The position numbers were made by a program, and so were the translations under genes. A DNA stretch of 64,000 nt from Ravibacter sp964559125 (lineage in GTDB: Bacteria; Bacteroidota; Bacteroidia; Cytophagales; Spirosomataceae). Below, piece after piece: positions 25,380 to 35,019 of this stretch; the stretch's first letter is position 1; each line of letters begins with the position of its first letter. Under the pieces are notes generated by a model, which did not search any database, was not told the DNA's origin, and worked only from the letters and a program-made list of their open reading frames with translations. The stretch spans positions 1 through 64,000 of the forward strand of contig CAZLGW010000024.1 of NCBI GenBank assembly GCA_964559125.1, given 5' to 3'.

Positions 25380-25993
25380 AAAAAAACGCTGTATTGTTTG
25401 CCTCCCTGTTATTCGCCATGCTGGTTTCAGTCCATGTCCTGCGTGCCGGAAACGAAGTTGTAAAGGATAATTACACTGTCGACTCCCAGAAAAGCGCTGT
25501 GAAATGGACTGGCAAGAGCGTCAGAGGCGGCCATTTCGGAAACATCCGTATCGCGGAAGGGAGCTTTGTATCCGACGGCAAATCGATCACTTCCGGTAAT
25601 GTAACCATCGACATGAGCAGTATTACGGTGCTCGACCTGCAGGAAGCAAGCCGCCAGGAAAGACTTTCCAATCACCTCAAAAGTGACGACTTCTTCTCTG
25701 CCGAAAAATTCCCGGAGGCTAAGCTGGCAATTACCGGTTCAAAACCCGGAAAAGCGGGACAGATCGAGGTATCGGGCAACCTGACCATCAAAGGGATCAC
25801 CAAACCGATCACCTTCCCGGCAACTATCAAAAACCAGGGCAACGGCCTCGAAGCTGAAGGGACCATCACTGTCGACCGGATCCAGTACGACATTAAATAC
25901 CGGTCCAAATCAGCGCTCGACCCTTCTGCGCTGGCCGACAGGCTGATCTATGACGAGTTTACACTTGATTTTAAGGTTGTGGCTTCGAAATAA
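25376..25993 (+). CDS. YceI-family periplasmic protein
   Basis: A 205-residue exported protein with a signal peptide (about 1-24, ending LRAG) and a YceI lipocalin-like barrel (about 32-203). Landmarks are YTVDSQKSAVKWTGK, then GHFGNI, HLKSDDFFSAEKFPEA and GNLTIKGITKPITF. YceI proteins bind polyisoprenoid or other long lipids in the periplasm and are often induced by stress or organic solvents. Coupling to MarR suggests inducible expression. A perfect palindromic terminator follows. Confidence 0.9.
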   Translation: MKKNAVLFASLLFAMLVSVHVLRAGNEVVKDNYTVDSQKSAVKWTGKSVRGGHFGNIRIAEGSFVSDGKSITSGNVTIDMSSITVLDLQEASRQERLSNHLKSDDFFSAEKFPEAKLAITGSKPGKAGQIEVSGNLTIKGITKPITFPATIKNQGNGLEAEGTITVDRIQYDIKYRSKSALDPSALADRLIYDEFTLDFKVVASK

Positions 25994-26003
25994 TAAAACG
26001 AAT

Positions 26004-26041
26004 AAAAAAGGGGTAAAATCGATCGATTTTACCCCTTTTTT
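26004..26041. terminator. Bidirectional terminator between yceI and the esterase gene
   Basis: A perfect 38-base palindrome (two 19-base arms, A6-G4 on the left mirrored as C4-T6 on the right) sits between two convergent genes. Both strands end in six T, so it can stop transcription from either side. Confidence 0.95.
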
Positions 26042-26058
26042 ATTCACACATCTTTTTT

Positions 26059-27366
26059 CTAATTCCCTCCACGCAACAGCTGAGCTACCAGCCAATTCGT
26101 CATTTTCGTCCTCTGCTCCGGATAAGTCCAGTGACCCGTATCATACGCCAGCAGCAACTCTTTCGGGGCCGTCGTTACATTATAAAACGCATGCATTGAA
26201 GTCGGCGGACACGTTTCGTCATTGTAGCCCCATGAGTAATAGCCCGGCACTTTTACACGTCTGGCAAAGTTGACTACGTCGTAGTAAGGTAATGTTTCCA
26301 ACTTCTGTTTGGTATTATTGTAGTCACGGTTAGCATCGGCAAAATAATGCGGCCATCCCCCGGCCCTGCCGTGCAGGTAGCCCGTAACGTCACTCAATGC
26401 CGGATAAAATGCTCCGAGCCATTTAACACGGCTGTCGAGCGCCGCTGTTATAACCGAAAGGGCTCCTCCCTGACTGCCGCCGGTTACCGCCAGGTTCTTA
26501 CCGTCATACTGCGGAAGGTTCGTCAGGAAATCATTTGCCCTTACACAGCCCAGGTAGACTTTTTTATAGTAGAACCTGTCTTTATCGTCTGAATTGTAGC
26601 TATTGTAGCCGTTCAAAGCGCCAAACCGCAGGTCTTCGTAAACCTGTGCAGGCAGGTTGACCGGTATCCCGTGAATACCTATCTGCAACGTAATGATACC
26701 TTTTTCGGCATTAGCTACATCTCCTGAGTATCCTCTTACACCGGCTCCCGGTACGTGCAGCAGAGCGGGGTATTTGCCCGGCGCTTTCGGAACGCAAAGA
26801 ATTCCGTAAACCCTGACACCTCCTTTGTAATTCTGCATACTGACATGATAAACATCTACCTTTTCGGTACAACGCTCAGGCATCAGCGTCATCCGGGAAT
26901 CGAGGGGAATGGCAGAAAGTTCTCTTTTGGCATCGTCCCAGAACCGATCGAAATCCCCCGGGTTTTCTACCGTGGGAGCGATTTTCCCAGGATCAAAACC
27001 CGCAGTACCCAGCCCGCGGTAAGTGACTCCGTCAACCTCTGTTTTGGCGATACACCTCACAAACCCCGGCACACGGAGAGTCCCGCCATCGACTGTAAGC
27101 GTTCCGCCTGGCAGGGTTTTGGTTTCCGTTTTCGTAGGTTTGAGCTTTTCCGGACCTATCTCATAAGATACAATTGCATTTTTCAAAGGGACTCCGTCCT
27201 TAAAAACAGAGATATTAAACCTGGCCGTTTCCCCGGTTTTATAAGTCCAGTCCGCCCTTTCAGGAGCTACAATTACCTGTACATACTGCTGGGCCGGCTG
27301 CCCTGACAGATAAGACCCCGCAGAAATGAGGAATAAGAATAAAAACAATAGTCGCTGGCGCTTCAT
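26059..27366 (-). CDS. Acetylxylan-esterase-like exported hydrolase
   Basis: A 435-residue protein starting at the Met of MKRQRLLFLF, followed by a signal peptide ending at about residue 22. The N-terminal beta-sandwich (about 28-125) precedes an AXE1/cephalosporin-C-deacetylase-type alpha/beta hydrolase domain. Its nucleophile is Ser298 in TGGSQGG and its His lies in DTGHWTYP near the end. This family removes acetyl groups from xylan or small acetylated sugars in the periplasm. No xylanase or SusCD genes surround it. The ORF extends 16 codons further upstream, but that extension would precede the signal peptide. Confidence 0.85.
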   Translation of the reverse strand: MKRQRLLFLFLFLISAGSYLSGQPAQQYVQVIVAPERADWTYKTGETARFNISVFKDGVPLKNAIVSYEIGPEKLKPTKTETKTLPGGTLTVDGGTLRVPGFVRCIAKTEVDGVTYRGLGTAGFDPGKIAPTVENPGDFDRFWDDAKRELSAIPLDSRMTLMPERCTEKVDVYHVSMQNYKGGVRVYGILCVPKAPGKYPALLHVPGAGVRGYSGDVANAEKGIITLQIGIHGIPVNLPAQVYEDLRFGALNGYNSYNSDDKDRFYYKKVYLGCVRANDFLTNLPQYDGKNLAVTGGSQGGALSVITAALDSRVKWLGAFYPALSDVTGYLHGRAGGWPHYFADANRDYNNTKQKLETLPYYDVVNFARRVKVPGYYSWGYNDETCPPTSMHAFYNVTTAPKELLLAYDTGHWTYPEQRTKMTNWLVAQLLRGGN

Positions 27367-27469
27367 AAGATCGTATAAAAAATGATACAGATAGTTAAAA
27401 TTAGAAAAGGACAAGCTACAACTTAATTAATAAAATCCGTAAACTTGAGTTTATAAAACACCTATACCT

Positions 27470-28795
27470 ATGAAAAACATTCTGTTGGTCCTGAAGCGGG
27501 AGTACCTTGTAAGGGTGAAAAAGAAGTCATTTATCGTAATGACGATCCTGACGCCACTTCTTTTTGTACTCTTCTATGCCGGCATTATCTGGACGGCCGT
27601 CAGCTCCACCGAAGCAAAGCTCGTTACCGTACTGGATCAGAGCGGACTGATGAAAGACGGCTTCAAAGATTCAAAACAGCTGAAATTTAACTTTACCGAT
27701 ACTGAGCTCGATATTGCAAAATCGGAATTTGACAAAAGCGCCAGCAACGCCTTACTGCATATTCCTGCCGACATCGCGGAAAACCCGCGGGGAGTACGGA
27801 TTTATGCGCGCAAAAACGTGAGCCTCGAGCTTAAGTCCGGACTGGAGAAGGTCATAGAAGACCAGTTGGAAGACCTGAAGCTCAGGGAAGCGGGCATAAC
27901 ACCCCAGGTCCTGGAAGACTCTAAAGTAAACGTAAGCGCCCAGACCCTCAGCCTGGAAGAAGGACAGGAAAAAGAAAGTAACTCCGGTGCCGCCACCATT
28001 ATCGCTGTCATATGCGGTATGATCATATATTTTGCTGTTTTGCTCTACGGTACACAGGTCATGCGCAGCGTATCGGAAGAAAAGACAAGCCGTATTGTGG
28101 AGGTAATTATTTCGTCGGTCAAGCCTTTCCAACTGCTGGTCGGCAAAATAGTCGGCGTAGCGCTGGTGGGGCTTACCCAGTTCGGGCTCTGGATATTAAT
28201 TACGGTCATGCTCGTAAGCGGCGCAGGCTATGTTATGAAAGACAAGCTGACCGACATCCAGAAGACAGTAGCAGAGCAGCAGGCTTCTGCCATGCCCGGT
28301 GAAGCGGGTAAAGTCATGCAGGAAAACCAGGACAATCCGGCGGTCATGATGCTCGATGGTATCAAAAGCCTCAATATCCCGCTTATACTCGGCAGCTTCC
28401 TTTTCTACTTTCTGGGCGGTTACCTGCTGTACAGCGCGCTGCTGGGGGCCGTAGGGTCGGCGGTCGATCATGAATCCGATACTCAGCAGTTTGTCTTTCC
28501 TATTACGCTCCCGCTGATTTTCGGCTTTGTGGTAGCCCAGATGGCCATCCGAGATCCCGACAGCCCGCTCGTATTCTGGACCTCCATGATACCCCTTACC
28601 TCTCCGATTGTCATGATGGTGAGGATCCCGTTCGGCGTGCCTGCCTGGCAGATCCTGCTGTCGATGACACTGCTGATCGCAGGTTTTCTCGGCACTGTCT
28701 GGCTGGCTTCCCGGATCTACAGGGTAGGAATTCTTATGTATGGCAAAAAAGTAACCTACAAAGAACTATCCAAGTGGCTGTTTTATAAAAATTAA
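27470..28795 (+). CDS. ABC-2 type permease (NatB-like)
   Basis: A 441-residue membrane subunit of an ABC exporter. The first helix (about 22-44) precedes a large outward domain (about 45-170). Six more helices follow (about 175-195, 225-250, 305-330, 345-365, 370-390 and 398-418). The pattern matches NatB-like permeases of sodium or drug exporters. The cytosolic segment VMRSVSEEKTSRIVEVIISS is typical of the family. The usual ATPase gene is not adjacent: the upstream neighbour is divergent and the downstream gene is convergent. It must therefore pair with an ATPase encoded elsewhere. Confidence 0.88.
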   Translation: MKNILLVLKREYLVRVKKKSFIVMTILTPLLFVLFYAGIIWTAVSSTEAKLVTVLDQSGLMKDGFKDSKQLKFNFTDTELDIAKSEFDKSASNALLHIPADIAENPRGVRIYARKNVSLELKSGLEKVIEDQLEDLKLREAGITPQVLEDSKVNVSAQTLSLEEGQEKESNSGAATIIAVICGMIIYFAVLLYGTQVMRSVSEEKTSRIVEVIISSVKPFQLLVGKIVGVALVGLTQFGLWILITVMLVSGAGYVMKDKLTDIQKTVAEQQASAMPGEAGKVMQENQDNPAVMMLDGIKSLNIPLILGSFLFYFLGGYLLYSALLGAVGSAVDHESDTQQFVFPITLPLIFGFVVAQMAIRDPDSPLVFWTSMIPLTSPIVMMVRIPFGVPAWQILLSMTLLIAGFLGTVWLASRIYRVGILMYGKKVTYKELSKWLFYKN

Positions 28796-28807
28796 TCCCG
28801 GCTGTAC

Positions 28808-30553
28808 TTATCGCAGGTTTCCTTTCTTCAGCTCTTTTACGGCATAATCCGCCGCCCGGGCAGATAATGCCATGTAGGTGAGAGACGGGTTCTGGGTCGC
28901 TGTCGAGGTCATACAGGCGCCGTCAGTTACAAATACATTAGGCGCCAGGTGCATCTGGTTCCATTTGTTGAGCAGCGATGTTTTCGGGTCTTTACCCATG
29001 CGGACACCTCCCATCTCATGTATGTCGAGCCCGGGATAACGGTGGTCGTCTCTGGAGCGGATATCGGTAAAACCTGCCTTTTCAAACATTTCGGTCATCT
29101 GCTCCAGGTAATCCTTCACCATTTTCTCGTCGTTGTCATCATATTCTACATGGATCCTGAGCTGAGGGATACCGAACGGGTCCTTCAGTTCCTTATCCAG
29201 GGTGACATAGTTCGACTCTTTAGGAATAGTTTCGCCCATCATGTGCGATCCGACGTGCCAGTTCCCGTAGCGCGTAGTCCCGAGCCCCTTTTTCAGGTCC
29301 TCGCCCCATCCGTTCCGGTCATTGCCTATGCTCCGCCCGGCGCCAAACCCTGCCGCATAGCCCCTGAGGAAGTCCGTTTCCTGTTTCTTTACATTCCTGA
29401 AACGGGGTATATAGCCGCTGTTGGGCCTTTTCCCGTCGGTGGTTTTATCCAGGAATCCTTCGTATTGCCCGGAAATCCCCGCTCGGTAATTGTGGAAAGC
29501 CACATATTTGCCCAGCAGGCCGTTGTCATTGCCAAGCCCGTTGGGGAACCTGGACGAAATTGAGTTCAGCAGGATCAGGTTGGTATTGATGGCAGACGCA
29601 TTGACAAAGATAACTTTTGCAAAATAGTCCGTCATTTGCCGGGTATGTGCGTCGATCACCCTCACGCCGGTTGCCTTGCCTTTCTTTTCATCGTAGATAA
29701 TGGAATGGACTACGGAGTCGGTCTTCAGCGTAAGGTTCCCGGTCTTTAACGCCCAGGGTATGGTCGACGATACGGAAGTGAAATACCCGCCGAAAGGACA
29801 GCCTCTTTCACAAATGACCCTGTGCTGGCATTTCGCCCTCCCCTGCTCCAGGTGTATGGGCTGTGCCTCCGTAATATGCGCACAACGCCCGATAATGATA
29901 TGGCGGGTGCCGTTGTAATGCCGGGCTACCTGCTCGCTGAAATATTTCTCTACGCAGTTCAGTTCATGAGCCGGGAGAAATTCACCGTCGGGAAGAATAT
30001 CCAGACCGTCCTTATTACCCGAAATCCCTGCAAAACGCTCGACATAGCTATACCAGGGTGCGATATCATCGTAGGAGATCGGCCACTCCACCGCAAAGCC
30101 ATCCCTGGCCGGACCGTCAAAATCATACTGCGACCACCTTTGCGTCTGGCGCGCCCACAATAGCGATTTCCCGCCGACTTGGTAGCCCCTGATCCAGTCA
30201 AAAGGCTTTTCCTGGATATAAGGGTGCTCGTTGTCCTTCACAAAGAAATGGGCCGAAGATTCCTTGAAATTATAGCATTTGCTGACAATCGGATTTTCCT
30301 TCGTGATCTCCAGCGGCATTTTCTCCCGGTGCTCAAACTCCCAGGGCATCATATTGGTAGTCGGGTAGTCCTTAATATGCTCTACGTTCCGCCCTCTCTC
30401 CAACAGCAGCGTTTTTACCCCTTTTTCTGCCAACTCCTTGGCCGACCAACCGCCGCTGATGCCGGAGCCGATCACGATAGCTTCGAAAGTATTACTGCTT
30501 TTGCCCTTCGTATTGAACCTGATATCTTCAAATCCGCGAGAATCCATGCTCAT
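28808..30553 (-). CDS. GMC-family FAD oxidoreductase
   Basis: A 581-residue flavoenzyme, counted from the Met at 30553, which is preceded by AGAAGAG; the frame runs 22 codons further without conserved sequence. The FAD motif VIGSGISGGWSAKELAEKG lies near the N-terminus, and the C-terminus has TQNPSLTYMALSARAADYAV. The family oxidises sugar alcohols and sugars. With the subunit-3 partner encoded just upstream it forms a gluconate-2-dehydrogenase-like or glucoside-3-dehydrogenase-like complex. Such complexes pass electrons to a cytochrome, but no cytochrome subunit is encoded here. Export, if any, would ride on the Tat-type signal of the partner. Confidence 0.85.
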   Translation of the reverse strand: MSMDSRGFEDIRFNTKGKSSNTFEAIVIGSGISGGWSAKELAEKGVKTLLLERGRNVEHIKDYPTTNMMPWEFEHREKMPLEITKENPIVSKCYNFKESSAHFFVKDNEHPYIQEKPFDWIRGYQVGGKSLLWARQTQRWSQYDFDGPARDGFAVEWPISYDDIAPWYSYVERFAGISGNKDGLDILPDGEFLPAHELNCVEKYFSEQVARHYNGTRHIIIGRCAHITEAQPIHLEQGRAKCQHRVICERGCPFGGYFTSVSSTIPWALKTGNLTLKTDSVVHSIIYDEKKGKATGVRVIDAHTRQMTDYFAKVIFVNASAINTNLILLNSISSRFPNGLGNDNGLLGKYVAFHNYRAGISGQYEGFLDKTTDGKRPNSGYIPRFRNVKKQETDFLRGYAAGFGAGRSIGNDRNGWGEDLKKGLGTTRYGNWHVGSHMMGETIPKESNYVTLDKELKDPFGIPQLRIHVEYDDNDEKMVKDYLEQMTEMFEKAGFTDIRSRDDHRYPGLDIHEMGGVRMGKDPKTSLLNKWNQMHLAPNVFVTDGACMTSTATQNPSLTYMALSARAADYAVKELKKGNLR

Positions 30554-30599
30554 TTTCTCTTCTGATTGGTTAACCTTAAAATTTTGTGTGCAGCTTTTG

Positions 30600-31118
30600 T
30601 CAGGAACCGATATCCACACATCCGTGGTACCGGGCAGGGATCAGCTCATACTTCGTAACATTTGTCATAAAATATTCAGAGCTGGTATATCCCTGGATGG
30701 CCAGGTTTCTGACCGAATTCAGAAAAACGGATTCTTTGCTGTCCTTCTTTCCGGCAAGCGACTTCACCAGGTCAAGCTTTTGTGTGGAGTTCAAAGCTGA
30801 AAATCCACGTCCCAACATGCTTTGCGCCTCTTTATCGAGCCCGGCCAGGCCGGCGCTGAGCTGCTCCTGCACTGGCTTTTCAAAACAATCCTGGACCATC
30901 AGCTCGACAAAATGCTGTACGCCAAGGTCGGCAGCGCCAGGCGTATCGGTACGGGGAATAATAGTATCGACCAGGTCGCTCAGCAATCTTTTCTGTGCCT
31001 TCGATAATAGAGCTGGTTCCGATATCCCGTCTGATGTCCATCCGCTGGCCCACGACGGTACTGTAACGACCATCCCGAAAATCCCGGTAAGTGTTTTGAG
31101 TAGTTCCCGACGATGCAT
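30600..31118 (-). CDS. Gluconate 2-dehydrogenase subunit 3 family protein
   Basis: A 172-residue protein whose N-terminus has a twin-arginine-like signal (MHRRELLKTLTGIFGMV). The rest is the helical subunit-3 domain, with LLSDLVDTIIPRTDTPGAAD, then VQHFVELMV. This small subunit pairs with the GMC enzyme, helps its export and folding, and is needed for activity in studied cases. The stop lies 46 bases before the GMC start. The order subunit 3 then GMC is usual in Bacteroidota. The operon is divergent from the beta-helix protein gene. Confidence 0.88.
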   Translation of the reverse strand: MHRRELLKTLTGIFGMVVTVPSWASGWTSDGISEPALLSKAQKRLLSDLVDTIIPRTDTPGAADLGVQHFVELMVQDCFEKPVQEQLSAGLAGLDKEAQSMLGRGFSALNSTQKLDLVKSLAGKKDSKESVFLNSVRNLAIQGYTSSEYFMTNVTKYELIPARYHGCVDIGS

Positions 31119-31300
31119 GGTTTTGAGTAGTAAATCCTGTATTAGCTAAAAAAGAATTTCAGACCCGAAGGTAGTTTCGGGTAGAAAACCCCTCTCAAAG
31201 TGATATTACAAAAAAACAATTATTTTTTGTAATTCAGCGAGGTAGTATAAATAAAACGGCTCGCTACTCATAGATCAAATTTCTAAAACACCTACAATAA

Positions 31301-33652
31301 ATGGCTTCTGATAAAGCAAAAATTCATTCCAGGAGGGCCGTGCTGACCGCCCTGGGAACCACCGCGCTTTCGGCAGGAACCGCATATCAGGCATTTTCCT
31401 CGCCTGCCGAACGTCCCCGGCCTGCGGTTATCAAAACCGTCCCGGCTTTTTCGTCGCTTGCCTCCGACAAGTCGCTGAAGGCTGGAATGTTCGTCCAAAC
31501 TCTGGGTTACTTTCAGCCCGGGGATTCAGGTGCAGCCGCCTATGAGATTACCGGCGCCCCGGATAAGACATCGGCCATGCCGGTCGGCAACGGGCTTTTT
31601 GCATTTCTCTTACCGGCTGTCGGTAATGTCAATTACCGGATGTTCGGAGCAAAATCAGACGGCCAATCCGACGATGGAATCGCTATACGAAGAGCGCATT
31701 TATTTGCCAATGAGTTCAGGCTTCCCGTATTGAACCTGTCGGGCGAATTCTGGATCAGGGAAACCAGGCTGATACCGATCATGACGAACGTTAACTGGGG
31801 AAACACGGTGTTTCACCTGGATGAATCGTTCAACACCCCTCGTGAAACCCATTTTGAAGTACTTCCCCGGCAGGCCCCTTCTGAAATATCTCTTTCTGTG
31901 GAGACTAAAGCTGCATTGATAAAAAAACTAAAGCCGGGCGTCAAATTTTTGCCCGAGCTGGCCGCCTACAGGAACTGCCTGGTGATCGTAAAAGACGAGA
32001 ATGACCGGATCGGGCGCAGGTACGGCCCTGACTATAACCCACGCGGCTGGGCAAGAGAAGAGTTTTTTTACGTGGAAGAGCATGGACGTATCATAGGCGA
32101 TATAGCGTGGACCTTCAGCGACTATACCCATCTCACTGCCTACCCCTGCGACGAAGGCTACCTGACCATCGAAGGGGGAACATTCCTCGTCTCCGGCAAT
32201 AACCCCGGAAAAATAGGCGGGCCCTATCACCGGGAAGGCATCACCATCCTGAGAAGCCGCACTATCATCAGGAACCAGTGGGTCGGTCTGGAAAAGGGGA
32301 AAGAAGATATTTCCGATACTCCCCGCGGCGGTTTTTATAACTTCAGTTGTGTGTACGACGTCCTGCTCGAAAATATCCGCCTGATCCCCTGGGAAAAAGA
32401 CAGGCCGGGCACCGACCGCGATCTGAAAGCCGGTACCTACGGCATCGGTGGCTCGAGGGTATTGTGCGGTACTTTCCGTAACATCACGGCCGAAGGCAGC
32501 CCCATCCACTGGGGGGTATTCGGCACCAACCTTTTCAAGAATTTCCGCATCGAGAGCTGCCGGCTCAACCGGGTGGATGTACATTTCCACGGCTGGAATA
32601 TAGCGATCAAAGACAGCGAGATTGGTCAGAAGGGGCTCACGCTTACCGGCGGCGGTGAGCTAGTTATCGAAAATACCCGCGTATTCAACAATATCTTCCT
32701 TAATTTCCGCCCGGATTATGGCTCCAGATGGGACGGTCCTATCCGTATCATAGGCAGCAGCGTTATTCCCCAGAACAATTCTCAGGCAGCAATCATTTCT
32801 ATGCTCCCCGGTGATTTCGACTACAAATATCCTGTCGTTTTAGGGCAGCAGATCGTTGTAACCGATTTTACATTTGTTTCCTTGCCTGAATGGAACGATG
32901 CCAGATACTCGCTGATTCGCCTTCCTAAATTTTCAAGCTCGGAAAAAGGCGGCAGGCTGATATTCCCGCAGCGTATCACATTCAGCCACATTATCGTACA
33001 GGGAAGGGAAAGAGGGCTTCAGCTTGCGGACCTCCCCGACGTATCTTCTTTCCTGACCGGGAACCGACCGGGGGGAATAGTAAACGATGTGCTACAGACC
33101 AATTGTACCCTTCATTTTGAGGGTATTACACTCGATCACAACCCGGAAACTCCGAACCTGTATCTCGGCTTGCCACAGCCCTATATGGATGAGCATTCCC
33201 TCTTCCCCTCCATCTCGATCATCAATTGCAACCATCTTAAACTAAGGCTGGACGACGTTCAGGCAAAAGTTTTCATCGAGGGGACAGAGATAGCCCAGCT
33301 CGAAGCAGGAAAAACGAAAAGCTTCGCCGGGAAAATTTTCTTCGAGAATTGTAATTTCCGCTTCACTCAGGGACCTGAAAAAAGCGAAGCACTTGGTAAA
33401 ATCCGGGCGAATACGGGTATCTGCTTCACAAACTGCGAGATTAACGTCCCTGTAAGTAACGGTCTGCCCGCTCCCGAACTCCTCGAAAAAATCGATTTTA
33501 TGAAAATAAACGGCCGCGTCAGGCATAATCACCTCAACACCCGCCTCGGAGCCGACCTGTCAACGCATCTTTCTGCCGGGAAGATCAGGCTCAAAAAAGA
33601 ATTTATCGCGATGCTCCGGAGTCACCATGAGCTGGAGGATGAAGGAGCATGA
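31301..33652 (+). CDS. Exported pectate-lyase-like beta-helix protein with Tat-like signal
   Basis: A 783-residue protein. The N-terminus HSRRAVLTALGTTALSAG looks like a twin-arginine or similar export signal. A pectate-lyase-superfamily start follows at about residues 90-150 (NYRMFGAKSDGQSDDGIAI). The long middle and C-terminal parts look like a right-handed parallel beta-helix, with turns such as IENTRVFNNIF and FENCNFRF. The catalytic residues of any one lyase family cannot be placed. It sits between the GMC operon and the uronate transporter/UxaC pair, which suggests a role in uronate-containing polysaccharides, but that is inference. A perfect palindromic terminator follows. Confidence 0.7.
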   Translation: MASDKAKIHSRRAVLTALGTTALSAGTAYQAFSSPAERPRPAVIKTVPAFSSLASDKSLKAGMFVQTLGYFQPGDSGAAAYEITGAPDKTSAMPVGNGLFAFLLPAVGNVNYRMFGAKSDGQSDDGIAIRRAHLFANEFRLPVLNLSGEFWIRETRLIPIMTNVNWGNTVFHLDESFNTPRETHFEVLPRQAPSEISLSVETKAALIKKLKPGVKFLPELAAYRNCLVIVKDENDRIGRRYGPDYNPRGWAREEFFYVEEHGRIIGDIAWTFSDYTHLTAYPCDEGYLTIEGGTFLVSGNNPGKIGGPYHREGITILRSRTIIRNQWVGLEKGKEDISDTPRGGFYNFSCVYDVLLENIRLIPWEKDRPGTDRDLKAGTYGIGGSRVLCGTFRNITAEGSPIHWGVFGTNLFKNFRIESCRLNRVDVHFHGWNIAIKDSEIGQKGLTLTGGGELVIENTRVFNNIFLNFRPDYGSRWDGPIRIIGSSVIPQNNSQAAIISMLPGDFDYKYPVVLGQQIVVTDFTFVSLPEWNDARYSLIRLPKFSSSEKGGRLIFPQRITFSHIIVQGRERGLQLADLPDVSSFLTGNRPGGIVNDVLQTNCTLHFEGITLDHNPETPNLYLGLPQPYMDEHSLFPSISIINCNHLKLRLDDVQAKVFIEGTEIAQLEAGKTKSFAGKIFFENCNFRFTQGPEKSEALGKIRANTGICFTNCEINVPVSNGLPAPELLEKIDFMKINGRVRHNHLNTRLGADLSTHLSAGKIRLKKEFIAMLRSHHELEDEGA

Positions 33653-33656
33653 GACA

Positions 33657-33688
33657 GTTCCAGCCCTGTCAGCTGACAGGGCTGGAAC
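33657..33688. terminator. Palindromic terminator between convergent genes
   Basis: A perfect 32-base palindrome (arms GTTCCAGCCCTGTCAG and its complement) lies four bases after the beta-helix gene and five bases before the end of the convergent MFS gene. There is no T tract, so it may work as a structural, bidirectional stop. Confidence 0.7.
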
Positions 33689-33693
33689 GTTCA

Positions 33694-34992
33694 TCAGATC
33701 TTCACTTTTTCCATACGCGGCGTAAAGAAGTGCATGATCAGCCATGCCAGCAGGTACGCAGAACCGCAAATGATAAAAATGAAATTATAGCCTGTATTGA
33801 TATTACCGGCCGCCTTTGCATTGTCGAGTACATAGCCTACAAACAACGGAAAGAGTATCCCCCCTACCGAACCGGCCATTCCGCCGATACCGACCACGGA
33901 ACTCACCGCTTTCTTGGGAAACATATCTGATGCCGTTGTAAAAATATTGGCGCTCCAGGCCTGGTGTGCCGCTGCCGCAAGGCTTATCAGAGCGACTGCC
34001 TGCCAGATATTGGTACAATACTGGGCAAAGACGATCGGGATCACAATGACTGCAAAGAGCAGCATCGCCGTTTTACGCGCCTTAAAAACAGGCATTCCTT
34101 TCTTAATAAAATAGCCCGACAGGTACCCTCCACCGATACTGCCGATAGTAGTCGCAGTATACAGGATAGCCAGGTGCAGGCTCGGCTTCTTCAGATCCAG
34201 ATCAAAATTGCTGGCAAAATAAGACGGTAGCCAGAACAGGAAAAACCACCATACCGGGTCGGTGAGAAATTTACCGAAAACAAAAGCCCAGGTCTGCCTG
34301 ATCCCGAAGAGCTTCAGCCAGCTGGCAGCTCCCGTCGAGCGATCTTCAGCCTGTTCTTCCACCTCCTCTTCCTTATCGTCGCTGTGAATATAGTCGTACT
34401 CAGCCTGGGAGATACCCTTCTTTTTGGAGGGTATCTCATACATAAACCACCAGAATATCAGCCAGATAAACCCGATAGCACCAGTAATAATAAATGCTTC
34501 TTCCCAGCCGTAAGCACCCAGGATCCAGGGCACCATAATGGGCGCCACCACAGCTCCTATATTAGCTCCTGAGTTGAAGATACCGGTTGCCAGTGCACGT
34601 TCTTTCTTCGGAAACCACTCGGCAGTCGCCTTGATAGCAACCGGGAAATTACCGGCCTCCCCGAGACCCAGCGAAGCTCTTGCGAGAATAAAACCCAGTG
34701 TAGAGCGCGCCGCAGCATGAAACATAGCGGCAATACTCCATACAATAATGGAAATGGTGTATCCTAATTTTGTCCCGATCCGGTCGACAAAGCCGCCATA
34801 AAACAAAAGCCCTATCGCATAAGCGGCTGAAAAAGCCATTACTATGGTAGCATAGTCTGTTTCGGTCCAGCCGAACTCTACTTCCAGAGCGGGCTTCAGC
34901 AGACCGAGTACCTGCCGGTCAAGATAATTAATTGTCGTAGCAAAAAACAAAAGCGCTACGACCGTCCATCTGAAATTGGTTTTTTTCTCCAT
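33694..34992 (-). CDS. MFS transporter, hexuronate (ExuT-like) type
   Basis: A 432-residue permease with twelve membrane helices and a charged central loop (about 195-220, rich in Asp and Glu). Family marks are TTINYLDRQVLGLLKP near the first helix, FGWTETDYATIVMAFSAAY, and the RASLGLGEAGNFPVAIKAT stretch typical of the anion:cation symporter family (ExuT, GudP). It probably imports hexuronates by proton symport. The gene lies 27 bases downstream of the glucuronate isomerase gene, so transport and the first catabolic step are in one operon. Confidence 0.88.
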   Translation of the reverse strand: MEKKTNFRWTVVALLFFATTINYLDRQVLGLLKPALEVEFGWTETDYATIVMAFSAAYAIGLLFYGGFVDRIGTKLGYTISIIVWSIAAMFHAAARSTLGFILARASLGLGEAGNFPVAIKATAEWFPKKERALATGIFNSGANIGAVVAPIMVPWILGAYGWEEAFIITGAIGFIWLIFWWFMYEIPSKKKGISQAEYDYIHSDDKEEEVEEQAEDRSTGAASWLKLFGIRQTWAFVFGKFLTDPVWWFFLFWLPSYFASNFDLDLKKPSLHLAILYTATTIGSIGGGYLSGYFIKKGMPVFKARKTAMLLFAVIVIPIVFAQYCTNIWQAVALISLAAAAHQAWSANIFTTASDMFPKKAVSSVVGIGGMAGSVGGILFPLFVGYVLDNAKAAGNINTGYNFIFIICGSAYLLAWLIMHFFTPRMEKVKI

Positions 34993-35019
34993 AAATTAAA
35001 AAGGTGTCGGACTAGAGGG

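Noticed and set aside
20186..28795. A polysaccharide utilisation locus built from sulfatase, amylase and acetyl esterase
   Set aside because: No SusC/SusD pair, the genes are in mixed orientations and separated by unrelated housekeeping genes and terminators.
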